Assembly (NCBI RefSeq): GCF_048128805.1
Contig: NC_136015.1
Span: 25,877,903 to 25,941,902 of the forward strand
Direction of reading: 5' to 3'
Length of the DNA: 64,000 nucleotides
From: Centroberyx gerrardi
Taxonomy: Eukaryota; Chordata; Actinopteri; Beryciformes; Berycidae
The stretch's first letter is position 1. Each line of letters starts with the position of its first letter. This document shows positions 9,411-20,709 of the stretch, piece by piece. A program made the position numbers and the translations under genes. The notes under the pieces were generated by a model. That model saw only the letters and a list, made by a program, of their open reading frames with translations, did no database searches and was not told where the DNA came from.

Positions 9411-9715
9411 GTGTCTCTACCAGTTTTCCTTCTGAAGTTAAAACAGCCCACCTCCCACCTCAACAACCTGAAAGTTCCCCCAAATGAAGAGGACAGTTCC
9501 AGTGAAGAAGCCCAATCAGACCCATTAAAAGCACAACAACATCTAGCAAAGTAAGCTGTCCTGATGCCGACCCCCAAACCACTGCTGAATGATCCAAACA
9601 GCTTATCCACGCTGGTCCTGGAATATCTGGACTGTCAGGATCCAAACAGATCAGGAGGATCATTCAGTCAACTGGATCAGGAAGCCTTATTTAGATAGAG
9701 GAAAGTCAAGAGAGT
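9411..9715. repeat. VA-linked conserved block, copy 2
   Basis: Nearly identical to 1921-2230, and preceded by a much shorter AC tract (9353-9375). Confidence 0.6.
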
Positions 9716-9769
9716 CTTTTTCTTGAAGGAAGGGAATAGTTGGGTGAACACATGTATCTGTTGTACACA

Positions 9770-10980
9770 TACAGTCGATCACAATATTCTTCTAAATCCC
9801 CTTGTGAACTACATTGGTATCCGAGGCCCTGCACTTTCATGATTTAAGTTTTATCTTTTCGATAGAATGCAGAATGTATCTGACCACAGCATCATCTCTG
9901 AATGCTCCAATGTGAACTTTGGTGTACCACAAGGTTCAGTTCTAGACCCATTGCTATTCTCTATTCACATGCTATGATATAAATGTTCACTGCTATGCTG
10001 ACAAAACTCAAATCTATAATGACTGCAATCAATCCTTTGGCGAACCGGGAGCCAATGACGCCAGAACAGGGGAAATGTGGTCTCTCTTTTTGGTACCAGT
10101 GAGAAGCCTTGCGGCAGTGTTCTGGACCTGCTGTAGGCGGGACAGGGAAGACTGACTGATACCAGAATACAAGGAGTTACAATAGTTGAAGCAGGACAGG
10201 AAATGAATGCATGTAAAACTATTTCTAGGTCGTGAAAAGAAAGGAAGGACTTGACTTTGGAAATGATTCTGACATTAAACTTCTTGATATTAAATGCCAA
10301 CTAAAGATAGGTTAGTTGTAACAAAAAGATCTCGAGTCACTTTAAATTTGCGGGAGTCCCAAAGCTGAAAGCCTTGGCATTACATTTGATCCAATTCTCT
10401 CATTTGACTCACACATCAGAGATATCACAGGGATAGCCTTGATAGCCAATGAAATTCTTGTACATGCATTTGTTTCCTCGAGACCTGATTACTGTCATGT
10501 CTTTCTGGTCTGCCAAACTCCAGTGTTAAAACCCTTCTAGTTGTACAAAATGCTGCAACTACAATATTAACTAAAACTAGAGAATTCAATCACATTACAC
10601 CCATTGCGACCTCTGCTTACTGGCTCCCGATTCAAGCCAGATCTGATTTCAAAGTATTTCCACTAATGTACAAATTGTTATATGGGCTTGTGCCGTCATA
10701 TTTATCTGACATAATCCCTTACATACCTCCTCGTGTCCTCTGATCGCAGGACGCTGGTTACCGTCCCGATAATCAAGGAGAAATCAGCAGGCAGCAGACA
10801 AATTTCCTACAGAGGTCCCTGTCTTTGGAGTCAACTTACTCTTGCCATTAGGGAAGCTAATTCTTTGGAAATCTTCTATCCAAACAAAAAACCTATCTAT
10901 TTTCACTGTCATAAGACCAACCCTCGCCCTGTTTATTTTGGGACCGATACAGTCTCTTCTTAATTCATAATTACTTTAAT
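9770..10980. mobile_element. Composite of LINE (L2/Rex-like) fragments
   Basis: Three pieces are joined. 9770-10010 (+) has a reverse-transcriptase core (NFGVPQGSV) with stops. 10015-10300 (-) has a LINE C-terminal part (NVRIISKVKSFLSFHDLEIV). 10330-10975 (+) has another C-terminal part (SYRGPCLWSQLTLAIREANS). The middle piece is inverted relative to the outer two. The whole composite recurs inverted at 41660-43020, so it is older than the duplication of this unit. Confidence 0.75.
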
Positions 10981-11399
10981 TTAGACAGCATTAATATGGG
11001 AACAGGCTGTTGGGAATCCAGTTTAGGGCTACCTCTTGGTCTGTCTGCATCATTACACTCACTGTCTGCATGCTGTCTGCATGAAGGTGTACGCATTTGA
11101 ACATTTCTGCTCAGAGTGTGTGGATCGTGCTTAGTTCACTTTATTAAGACCTTCTATTAACCTCATGTACATGAGGATTATTTAAATAGTCAATGCTACC
11201 AGCACTGAGGGGGAAACACCATGATATGCTCAGGACAGCTACAGTTCACTGACTGTGTGTGTGTGTGTGTGTCTGTGTGTGTGTGTGTGTGTGTGTGTTT
11301 GCATATCAGTCCTGCCTCTCTGCTCTCCACCCGTTAAGAGGCCAGTGTTGATCAGTGGCTGTCCAGGCCTTTCAGAGCCATTGACACGCCGGCAGCACA

Positions 11400-11961
11400 A
11401 TGATGATGTCACAGATTCTACTGCTGGGCACCCTGGGGCTCCTTGTTCAGGGTGAGACTCTCTTCTGAAAACTTTGCTTCAGGATGCAACCAGGTTTACC
11501 AGAATGATGTTCTGCTATGATGGAGAAACACTGAAACAACCAGCATTTACCTTCTTCCATCTATTCTCCATGTTAAAGAAATTATACTCTTCTGTTTTGA
11601 TATTGATCATCTTTCTCCAAGCTGTATTTGTCTCAATAACCCTTCTCCTCTTTTTCATATTTACCAGATTCGTTGGGACAAATGATTGTTACTCAGTCTC
11701 CTGAATCTCAGTCTGTTGAACCAGGACAGACTGTCTCTATCAGATGTAAAACCAGTACAGCTGTTAGTTACCTCAGCTGGTACCTTCAGAATCCTGGAGA
11801 AACTCCTAAACTTCTGATTCACACTGCTACAACCCGTCAGTCTGGGGTTTCAGATCGTTTTAGTGGGAGTGGATCTGGGTCTGACTTCACTCTGACCATC
11901 AGTGGAGTCCAGACTGAAGATACAGGAGTTTACTACTGTCAGGAGTGTAGCAGCTTGTTCA
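11400..11961 (+). CDS. VB2: Ig light-chain variable segment, intact
   Basis: Leader exon 11400-11451, V exon 11668-11961, entered after TTTACCAG. The domain starts [14 protein letters not shown] and has a short CDR1 (TAVSYLSW). CDR3 contains an extra cysteine ([12 protein letters not shown]). The octamer-like box is at 11297-11304 at the end of an interrupted GT tract. J4-C2 lies about 1 kb downstream in the same orientation, making this the nearest candidate for deletional V-J joining in the locus. Confidence 0.92.
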
Positions 11962-11989
11962 CACAGTGATACAACGTCGTACAAAAACC
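11962..11989 (+). other. 12-RSS of VB2
   Basis: CACAGTG (11962-11968), spacer, ACAAAAACC (11981-11989). Confidence 0.93.
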
Positions 11990-12934
11990 TCCCTCAGCTG
12001 GAGAGGAACTGATCTGACTCAACAGCTGCAGAGAAACTAAAACACTGGAGAAATCTAATAAAACAAGATAACTTAATACAGGTTATAACATTAATACTGA
12101 AACAGTAATTATGTTGATAATTATTTATTAACAAGGACTTTCATTTTTTACTGTTATGTTATATTTCACACATACCAACTGTCTTTCAGTCAAATTTATG
12201 CAACAAAATCAAACTCAATGTCGAACTACATCAAAGAATTTAATCTTTTAACATGAGATAATTTAATGCATAATGTCATAAGAAAAATATTGATTTCTAG
12301 ACATATATTTCACACATATATCTCGTAGTATCTCGTAGTCCAAAAAAAACAATCAACTCACTCAATTTCTCAAAAAAAAAAAAACAATTTAATGCATTGT
12401 GTAATTCACTAATATTTAAATATGTTATATTTTGGTTCAAACATACAATAATCTCATGCTCAGAGTTGAAAAGCTTTGATGTTATTTTCAGTGAGTCTGA
12501 ATGTAATTCATTTGATAATATTTATGAAGTAGCAATGTATTTTCTTAGCTGTGTTTCTATGTGTCAATCCAGCTCTATTCATGTTTGATCTCTCCATGCT
12601 GACCTCCAACCTGTTGAAAGTCAACTTCCCCATTCAGCTGTTCCTTCTCCACCCTCTTAAACCAAGACTGGGAAGACTGGGAAGACTGGTTCAGTCCAAA
12701 CACAAACAGAGACTAGACTTGTAGTTCTCCTTTCAGCCTCAGGTCAGAAATGTGAACAAAATTCAAACACACACGAACCGTATACAAACCAAAAGTGATT
12801 AATGTCGGAATGTTGTGCTATTTGTGATAATTTAGCTAGTTATTACATGAGCTAGCTAGGTTTTACAAATTCAGCCTGATTTTGGTGAGTTTGTTGTTGT
12901 CAAAGTGAGAGAGCCGTGTCTCTCTAGAGTGAGA
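11990..12934. other. VB2 3' flank to J4 5' flank, containing an inversion junction
   Basis: Up to about 12,740 the sequence is VB 3' flank as at 4961-5935. From about 12,770 on it is the 5' flank of a J segment as at 28750 and 36120. The change of homology marks where the two arms of the locus meet. No gene is seen. Confidence 0.6.
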
Positions 12935-12973
12935 GGTTTTTGTACGGCGGCTCAATGAGTTTGTATCACTGTG
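12935..12973 (+). other. 23-RSS of J4
   Basis: GGTTTTTGT (12935-12943), 23-bp spacer, CACTGTG (12967-12973). Confidence 0.92.
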
Positions 12974-13011
12974 GTTGATTTTTGGTGGAGGAACCAGACT
13001 GGATGTTGGAA
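12974..13011 (+). CDS. J4 joining segment
   Basis: Reads [12 protein letters not shown], with Ile in place of the Thr seen in the other J segments. GTAAGT donor, phase 1. It has no VA segment directly upstream. Confidence 0.9.
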
Positions 13012-13650
13012 GTAAGTTTCTGCACAAATTTTAAACATCATATAATTTATTAAGGCTTTTATTCCTGTGTCTGAATTTTAGAAGTAGATATAAATATCCA
13101 GTGTGTTGACTTACATCACTTACAGTTAGCTTTCTTTTCTCTGTTTCTCTCCTTAACCATGGAGTCTAACTTACAGCTGCTTGACTACACTTTTGTTTTT
13201 ACACATTGTAGACATACTGTGAAAAGTCAACAACTTGACCTTTAGAAAAGATGAATGAAAAACATTACTACTTTCCAAAATTGCTTTTTAATCTTCAATT
13301 TTCACTTAAATGATTGTTGACAACTTGTGAATATTTGAAAATGTAGACAAATCTCTTATTTTGTCGCTTCAAGTAGGCGTACGGTTTCAAAAGCTATTTC
13401 GACATTTTCTAATTTCATGGTCATGTTTTTTTTTGGTTTATACTTTACAGAAACACAGAGTTATGTTTCAACAAACCTCAAGAAAAAAATCCTATTTAAA
13501 AATGTATTTGTAATCCAATTTGTTTGCAATTTTTCCAGTTTCTAGTTTAATTTAAAATACAGTTAGAAATGTTTGCTGATTTAGAAAATACATTTTAAAA
13601 TGTTTCCAAATCTGTACTCCTTTTATTATGTAGTTTAATATATTCGTGGT

Positions 13651-13708
13651 CATATGAGGACTCTTTCTGTGCTGATATGCATGAGAGGCTTCTTAAAGGG
13701 AAGTGAAA
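13651..13708 (+). promoter_or_regulatory. Candidate intronic enhancer block, C2 unit
   Basis: CATATG (13651-13656), ATATGCAT (13675-13682), GGAAGTGAAA (13699-13708), ending 157 bp before the C2 exon. Confidence 0.5.
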
Positions 13709-13865
13709 CAATGTGTGAGTGAGTGACTGGTGGAGCATAAAAAGCATCTGACAGAAAGTCCTTAAAGGGGAAAATGGACTCTCACACAGTAAAGGTGTCA
13801 AACCGCCCGGTGATTGATTGACAGCCGCAGCCTTCCTGTCCTCTAAGCTGATCGGTGTCTCCTAG

Positions 13866-14197
13866 GTGATGTCCGTCCCACCCTGACGGTGCTGCCCCCC
13901 TCCAGCGTGGAGCTGCAGCAGGGGAAGGCCACGCTCATGTGCCTGGCCAACAAGGGCTTCCCCTCAGACTGGAGGCTGGCCTGGAAGGTGGACGGCAGCA
14001 GCAGCAGCAGCAGCAGCTGGGAGGAGAGCAGGAGCCCCGGGGTGCTGGAGAAGGACGGCCGCTACAGCTGGAGCAGCACCCTGAGGCTCCCTGCAGACCG
14101 GTGGAGGAAGGTGGGCTCTGTGACCTGTGAGGCCACCCAGGGCTCCCAGTCTCCGCTCTCAGAGACACTGACGAGAGACCAGTGTTCCCAGTCCTGA
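13866..14197 (+). CDS. C2: Ig light-chain constant exon
   Basis: 332 nt, same frame and disulphide cysteines as C1. It differs near the C-terminus (LTRDQCSQS for LRRDRCSQS). The seven-serine run is present. With J4 it forms the leftmost plus-strand J-C unit. It can use the plus-strand V segments to its left by deletion, or the minus-strand V segments to its right by inversion. Confidence 0.93.
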
Positions 14198-14264
14198 CCT
14201 GACTTACTGGGACTTCTGCTACTGGTTTTACTCTGCTACTGCTCTCAGTCTGCCTCAGTACTGT

Positions 14265-14320
<56 letters not shown>

Positions 14321-14346
14321 ATCTCTCGCTCTCTCTCTCTCTCTCT
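14265..14346. repeat. (CT)n tract in C2 3' UTR
   Basis: Interrupted CT repeat between the C2 stop and its AATAAA at 14407-14412. Confidence 0.92.
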
Positions 14347-14406
14347 TTTTTGCTCTCAGTTGTTTTCTTGCTCGCAGTACTGTTGATATTTTTGATATGT
14401 TAAGAC

Positions 14407-14412
14407 AATAAA
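14407..14412 (+). terminator. Polyadenylation signal of C2
   Basis: AATAAA in the conserved context TTAAGACAATAAAGATC, 210 bp after the stop. Confidence 0.6.
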
Positions 14413-14754
14413 GATCTTTTCACCAAATCAGTTGTGTTTCCATGGATATTATTATAATAATAACAGATGTCTGATGATGCTGTCTTAATGGTTCCATTAA
14501 ATCCTCAGAGACTGAGCTCGTCTCAGGGTAAAGTGACTAGGATTTTATAAATAGTGGTGATGATTTGAGAAATAAATTATTTTAAAGATCTCTCATCACT
14601 GTTTGCATGACTTCAGCAAAATCACTCTTATTAATTGTTTGCACAGCTAGATAACAAATCCAATGTTGTAACCATTTAAATGGAAAACCACCCAGTGATC
14701 TCTCATTACCAAATTGTCCTGTCTGTTGCTAAGGCTTCTGACTTTGTCAAGTTT

Positions 14755-15120
14755 ATATTTTATCCAGAAAATATGTTGGATCTTTGTAATAAATCAATAA
14801 AAGTAGTACTAGACATTTTAGGATTAGAAGTAAATATCAGGATATCATCAGCATAAAGAGATATAACATGAGTGTGATCTCTAGTTTTAATCCTTGAAAT
14901 ATTTACATTTGACCTCTGCAAACGGCTTGAGCATTGAGGCAATTAAAGTGGCGACAAAGGACCCCCTTCATGTGTCCCACTTTCCAAGTATAAGATATAA
15001 GACAGTAACCCATTTGTAAATACTGAGGCCTGGGGGACATAATATAGTAGTTGTGTCCATTTTACAAAATTATCCCTCATTAAAAGCATCATCACTGAGT
15101 GTTGTTCTGTTTTCTGACCT
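14755..15120 (-). mobile_element. L1-like LINE fossil, copy 2
   Basis: The minus-strand frame has VISLYADDILIF, an intact YADD box. The rest is truncated and frameshifted. Confidence 0.6.
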
Positions 15121-15359
15121 GAGACTGAAAGGCGCACAACAAGTCTAGTGTGTGTTTGTGTTTGGACTGAACCAGTCTTCCCAGTCTTCCCAGTCTTGGT
15201 TTGAGAGGGTGGAGAAGGAACAGCTGAATGGGGAAGTTGACTTTCAACAGGTTGGAGGTCAGCATGGGGAAGTCAAACATGAACAGAGCTGGATTGACAC
15301 ATATGGAAACACAGACAAGAACATATATCTCTACTTCATGAATAACATTAAATGAATTA

Positions 15360-15840
15360 CATTCACTCTCACTGGGAATAGTTTACATTGAAACTCTTCA
15401 ACTGTGACACTGAGAGAATTGTTGGACTGAAACACACAGCATGATTGAACTAAACACATAAAGACATATTCAGTCTGTTTGACTAAACTATCATATATTG
15501 AAATTCATATTAATTTAATAACATTATGAATTAAATTATCTTTTGTTCAGAATTCAAATTCTTTGATTTGAGTCGTTTGTTGAATATATTTGAAATATAT
15601 TCAGTACGTTTGAGCTAAAAAAAATGTTAAAAAAGCGAAAGTTGTTATTAATATATATTATTAAAATCACTACTTGAGTTTTAATGCCTCATATAATCTC
15701 AAGCAAAATTGTTAGACTCACTGTAACAGACAGATCCTGTTTCAACAACAGAATTATTAAAAAAAGGTAAAAAGTATGAATTTCATTGAATTAAATAAAA
15801 TATTTTCATTGTGAAAATGTTACTTTTACATCCTATTTTG
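15360..15840. other. VB3 3' flank, AT-rich, no gene
   Basis: AT-rich, similar to the flanks of VB1 and VB4. I see no coding or RNA feature. Confidence 0.5.
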
Positions 15841-15921
15841 ACCAGTCATTTTAGTCAAACCTCTAATGTTTTAGTTTCTCTGCAGCTGTTGAGTCAGATC
15901 AGTTCCTCTCCAGCTGAGGGA

Positions 15922-15949
15922 GGTTTTTGTACGACGTTGTATCACTGTG
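15922..15949 (-). other. 12-RSS of VB3
   Basis: Minus strand: heptamer 15943-15949, spacer, nonamer 15922-15930. Confidence 0.93.
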
Positions 15950-16517
15950 TGAACGGCCAGCTGTTACACTGCTGACAGTAGTAAACTCCTGTATCTTCAG
16001 TCTGGACTCCACTGATGGTCAGAGTGAAGTCAGACCCAGATCCACTCCCACTAAAACGATCTGAAACCCCAGACTGACGGTTTGTAGCATAATAAATCAG
16101 AAGTTTAGGAGTTTCTCCAGGATTCTGAAGGTACCAGTGGAGGTTGCTACCAACACCTGAACTGGTTTTACATCTGATAGAGACAGTCTGTCCTGGTTCA
16201 ACAGACTGAGATTCAGGAGACTGAGTCAGAACGATTTCTCCTGTTGAATCTGGAAAATATGAAAAAGAGGAGAAGGGTTATTGAGACAAATACAGCTTGG
16301 AGAAAGATGATCAATATCAAAACAGAAGAGTAGAATTTCTTTAACATGGAGAATAGATGGAAGAAGGTAAATGCTGGTTGTTTCAGTGTTTCTCCATCAT
16401 AGCAGAACATCATTCTGGTAAACCTGGTTGCATCCTGAAGCAAAGTTTTCAGAAGAGAGTCTCACCCTGAACAAGGAGCCCCAGGGTGCCCAGCAGTAGA
16501 ATCTGTGACATCATCAT
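15950..16517 (-). CDS. VB3: Ig light-chain variable segment, intact
   Basis: Leader exon 16466-16517, V exon 15950-16249 (minus strand). It starts [14 protein letters not shown], then [26 protein letters not shown] and [14 protein letters not shown]. It contains no methionine after the leader, so an ATG-based scan misses the V exon, but I read it as open. CDR3 carries an extra cysteine directly after CQQ. The octamer-like box is at 16613-16620 (ATGCAAAC on the plus strand), abutting an AC tract. Confidence 0.9.
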
Positions 16518-17059
16518 TGTGCTGCCGGCGTGTCAGTGGCTCTGAAAGGCCTGGACAGCCACTGATCAACACTGGCCTCTTAACGGGTGGAGAGCAGAGA
16601 GGCAGGACTGATATGCAAACACACACACACACACACACACAGAGTCAGTGAACTGTAGCTGTCCTGAGCATATCATGGTGTTTCCCCCTCAGTGCTGGGA
16701 GCATTGACTATTTAAATGATCTTCATGTTCATGAGATTAATAGAAGGTCTTAATAAAGTGTCAGAGCGTTGTCATCCTAGAAGAGACCACTCCCACACTC
16801 CCATCAGGATAGAAACACTATTTATTACACACAGGCTTTTAATTTGTTTTTACCTGTTCCTCTTGTTTTTGACTGTATGATTCTTCTACAATCCCTTTTT
16901 AAATTAAAACCTGGCATCTTCATTGTTTATCTTAATGGGTTGTATTTGTTTTTATTTTGTCGGCAACTCTGATTTAAAAACTGCTTTCAAATGAGTTTCC
17001 CATGTCTTCAGGAGTTTCCCTGTTTTTGGAGTTAGTCTTTAAATCCAGTGGCTTGGTTT

Positions 17060-17640
17060 TATGGTTCCCCAAAATGAAATTGGAGGAAGGACTAAGGACG
17101 GTACATTTGACCGTCCGTCCATCATGCACAATATCTCAGATGCCACTGATTGGTTTTTGATGAAACCTCAGTTGATGATGCAAGTTATTGCTCCATTCCA
17201 GCATTTCCATAATTACATTGGTCAGCCTCAGGGGGGCAATATAAACTTAGTTTAATTGTACGTCACGCACAATATTTCAGACGCTGCTGATCAGAATTTC
17301 AGGAAATTTAAAGGAATGATGCGTCTCATTACAACATTCTGGAATTTTTCAAATTGTGCTGGAGTAAGGAGGGCATTACAATGTTTGTTTACTTGTTGGA
17401 TTTTGCTTTTTGGGGGAAATTTGGGGGAAAGATGCATCTGACCACTGCATTCTCACATTTTCAAAATTACACTGATCAGCTGAAGGGGGAACACATTACC
17501 TGGTTTGTTCACTCATCCATGTGTCCCACACAAAATTGCAGATATCACTGATATGATTTTGATAAAACTTGGGAAACTAATGCATCTATCTGCTGCACTC
17601 CAGCATTCAAAAGTACATTGATTGACCCAAGGGCAAAAGA
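17060..17640. repeat. Diverged tandem repeat block, about 130-150 bp units, copy A
   Basis: Three to four diverged units can be aligned by eye. Each has an element like ATATCTCAGATGCCACTGAT, then a GATGATGCA-like motif, a CCATTCCAGCATTTCCA-like motif and a GGGGGGCA-like end. Frames of about 64 residues arise in several units because unit length is close to a multiple of three. I do not think they are genes. A second copy lies at 33150-33730. Confidence 0.6.
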
Positions 17641-17844
17641 ACAATTACAGCTCAAAACAAGGTGATTGGCTGAGGTGGGGACTTCGTAATTCATGTGGGA
17701 CGACATGTTTACTGTTGCCTTGTTTTCTGCCAAGGTTTCCTTCTACAGTCTGACACCACATTCCCCTCTTCTGGCCTGACTCAGTGTCTGTACAATAGAT
17801 ACATGTGTTCACCCAACTATTCCCTTCCTTCAAGAAAAAGACTT

Positions 17845-19764
17845 CACCTTTATTTAACCAGATAAGTCAATTGAGAACCAATTCTCATTTACAATGACGA
17901 CCTGGCCAAGAGGCAGAAACAGAAGGCAAGTCGGTGCAAGACATTAACACATAAATACAGCAAGTACATAACAACATTAGTCAAATTTAAGACATCACAA
18001 TATATACAGTATATACAACAACAAAAATCTATGTACTATGGACCAAAAGTCAAAAGCAGGTGCAGTGATCAGAAACTATAGCTTGTAATGAGTTATTAAA
18101 GGAGGGTAACGGAATGAAGGTGTGGAGTTTTAGCATCTTTTGCAACTCATTCCAGTCACTAGGAGCGGCAAACTGGAATGAGTGACGGCCAAAGGAGGTG
18201 CGGACTTTAGGAATGACCATAATAATGAATTTGCCAGAACGTAAATTGCGGTTACTGATGGAGATATTGAGTAGTGAGCGGAGGTATGGGGGGTTTTTGC
18301 CAGTGATAGTTTTATAAATGAACTGATACCAGTGGATTTGCCGCCTGGTATGGAGTGATGACCAGTTGACTAGAGAATACAGGTTACAGTGATGAGTGTT
18401 GAAAGGGGCACCGGTGACAAAGCGGATGGCAGTGTGGTAGATGACGTCCAGTTTATTGAGAAGGTTTTTGGGGGCAATCCTGTAGATTAAGTCGCCATAA
18501 TCCAGGATTGGGAGAATGGTCATCTTAACCAGGGTGTGCTTTGCAGAATGGGTGAAAGATGCTTTATTACGGTACAGGAAACCAATTCTTGCTCTGACTT
18601 TGGAGAGCAGCGTGTTGATGTGAGTTTGAAAGGAGAGTGAACTGTCGAGCCAGATACCCAGGTATTTATAGGAGTTGACGAATTCAAGTTCTGACCCATC
18701 CAGGGAGGAGATTTTGAGGGGGCAGGCGACTTGGGGTAGGTTCCGGTTGAAGACCATGCATTTTGTTTCTTTAGTATTTAGGAGAAGGTGAAGGTTGGAG
18801 AAGGCGTATTGGATACTGTTGAAGCTGTGCTGCAGGGAAGTCAGGGCAGTGTTCAGGGAGGGGCTGGATGTGTACAAAATGGTGTCGTCAGCATACAGGT
18901 GGATGTGAGAGCTGCCAGCAGCATGAGCAACATTATTTATGTAGATCTTGAATAGGGTTGGACCTAGAATGGACCCCTGAGGGACACCCATGGACAGGGA
19001 CAGTGGGTCAGGCAGGAAACCCTCAGCTCTCACAGACTGTACACGACCAGAGAAGTAGCTGTTGAACCATGCCAGACATTCCTCTGTGAATCCTATGTCC
19101 TTGAGCCTGTCAAGCAGGATACAGTGGTCCACAGAATCAAAAGCCTTTGCCAGGTCAATAAATACAGCCACACAGTACTCTTTGCTGTCGATGGCACATA
19201 TGATGTCGTTTAACACTTTAAGTGTTGCAGAGACACCCATAGCCGGTTCTAAAGCCAGACTGCATGATGGTGAGAATACTGTGGGACTCCAGGTGGTGGG
19301 TGAGCTGTTTGTTGACCAATTTCTCAACGACTTTGGAGAGGCAAGGCAAGATGGATATGGGCCTGTAACAACTGAGGTCTAACTTGTCGCCTCCCTTGAA
19401 GAGTGGGATGACAGCAGCAGATTTCCAGTCCTGGGGGAATTCATAGATCTGCAGGGAGAGGTTGAACAGACAGGTGATGGGAGCTGAGATAATATGAGCC
19501 GATAACTTCAAGAAGAAAGGGTCTAGAGCATCCAGCCCAGCTGATTTATAAGGATCCAGTTTGAGCAGCTCCCCAAGCACCTCATTCTCCTGCACTGGCT
19601 GGAAGGAGAAGTGGAGGGTGTCTGGGGGAGAGGACCAGTGCTCGAAACTGAGTCAGCAGGGCTGACAGTAGGAGTGAGCGTGGCAGCTACAAAGGCATGA
19701 CCAACCCTAACAAAATGCTTATTGAAACAGTCTACCATTCTGCCTTTATCTGAGATGACAATGT
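17845..19764 (-). mobile_element. 5'-truncated non-LTR retrotransposon (LINE), copy A, with target-site duplication
   Basis: The minus-strand frames 19523-19738, 19218-19595 and 18050-19327 together cover most of a reverse transcriptase. Motifs in order are YRPISILPCLSK, FIDLAKAFDSVDH, GVPQGSILGP and the catalytic YADDTILY, then a long C-terminal region. The frame is broken near 19,230, where copy B has two more bases (ACACAC against ACAC). The element is flanked by AAAGACT at 17838-17844 and 19765-19771. The empty site is seen at 43060-43080. The 3' end carries a TTAAATAAAGGTGA-like tail. It is clearly a jockey/L2/Rex-type element, but I cannot fix the clade. It is not a host gene. Confidence 0.9.
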
Positions 19765-19770
19765 AAAGAC

Positions 19771-20082
19771 TCTCTTGACTTTCCTCTATCTAAATAAGGC
19801 TTCCTGATCCAGTTGACTGAATGATCCTCCTGATCTGTTTGGATCCTGACAGTCCAGATATTCCAGGACCAGCATGGATAAGCTGTTTGGATCATTCAGC
19901 AGTGGTTTGGGGGTCGGCATCAGGACAGCTTACTTTGCTAGATGTTGTTGTGTTTTTAATGGGTCTGATTGGGCTTCTTCACAGTAACTGTCCTCTTCAT
20001 TTGGGGGAACTTTCAGGTTGTTGAGGTGGGAGGTGGGCTGTTTTAACTTCAGAAGGAAAACTGGTAGAGACACTATGAATAA
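19771..20082. repeat. VA-linked conserved block, copy 3
   Basis: Inverted relative to copies 1 and 2, next to VA3. Confidence 0.6.
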
Positions 20083-20096
20083 CATCATAAATTCTC

Positions 20097-20134
<38 letters not shown>

Positions 20135-20201
20135 TCAGTGAACTGTATCAGTTCCTGCAGTAGCTTCCAGCTGCAGCAGTCAGTTCAGTCTGACTGAGGG
20201 A

Positions 20202-20229
20202 GGTTTTTGTACGACGCTTTATCACTGTG
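20202..20229 (-). other. 12-RSS of VA3
   Basis: Heptamer 20223-20229, nonamer 20202-20210, minus strand. Confidence 0.93.
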
Positions 20230-20709
20230 TGAACACATACTGACTGTTGATAATGTGGAAACTCTGACAGTAGTAAACTGCTGCATCTTCAGCCTGGACT
20301 CCACTGATGGTCAGAGTGAAGTCAGTCCCTGATCCACTGCCTGTAAAACGATCTGGAATCCCTGATGCTCGAGTATTAGCCCAGTAAATAAGCAGTTTAG
20401 GAGTTTCTCCATCTCTCTGTTGGTACCAGGCTAAACGGTGGTAGGTACTAAAATAAACCTTGGGACTGGTTCGACAGCTGATGGTGACGGAGCCTCCCGG
20501 AGCAGAGCTCACTGCTCCAGGCTGAGTCACTGTGACCTGGCCTCTGGACTCTGAGGATACAGAGACAAAAACATAAACCACCGTCATCGTTTTCTCCGCT
20601 TCATTTCAGAGGGACGGATGTTCATAGAGGAGAGGAGTTTGATTCTCTGGACTTTACCTGTGAAGCAGCAGCAGAGGAGAGTCCAGATGAGGATGGAGAT
20701 CAAAGTCAT
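20230..20709 (-). CDS. VA3: Ig light-chain variable segment, intact but without a local J-C
   Basis: Leader exon 20658-20709, V exon 20230-20550. CDR1 is [12 protein letters not shown] and CDR3 is [13 protein letters not shown]1 is shorter than in VA1 by one codon. The octamer-like box is at 20827-20834. On its promoter side the expected J is deleted and only a C remnant remains, so it can join only more distant J segments. Confidence 0.92.

Noticed and set aside
13939..14130. Glutamine-rich and cysteine-rich frames over the C exons
   Set aside because: Shadow frames of the AGC repeat in the real C exon.
18050..19327. Reverse transcriptase as a host gene or active element
   Set aside because: Copy A is frameshifted and both copies lack 5' parts and an endonuclease; they are dead LINEs.
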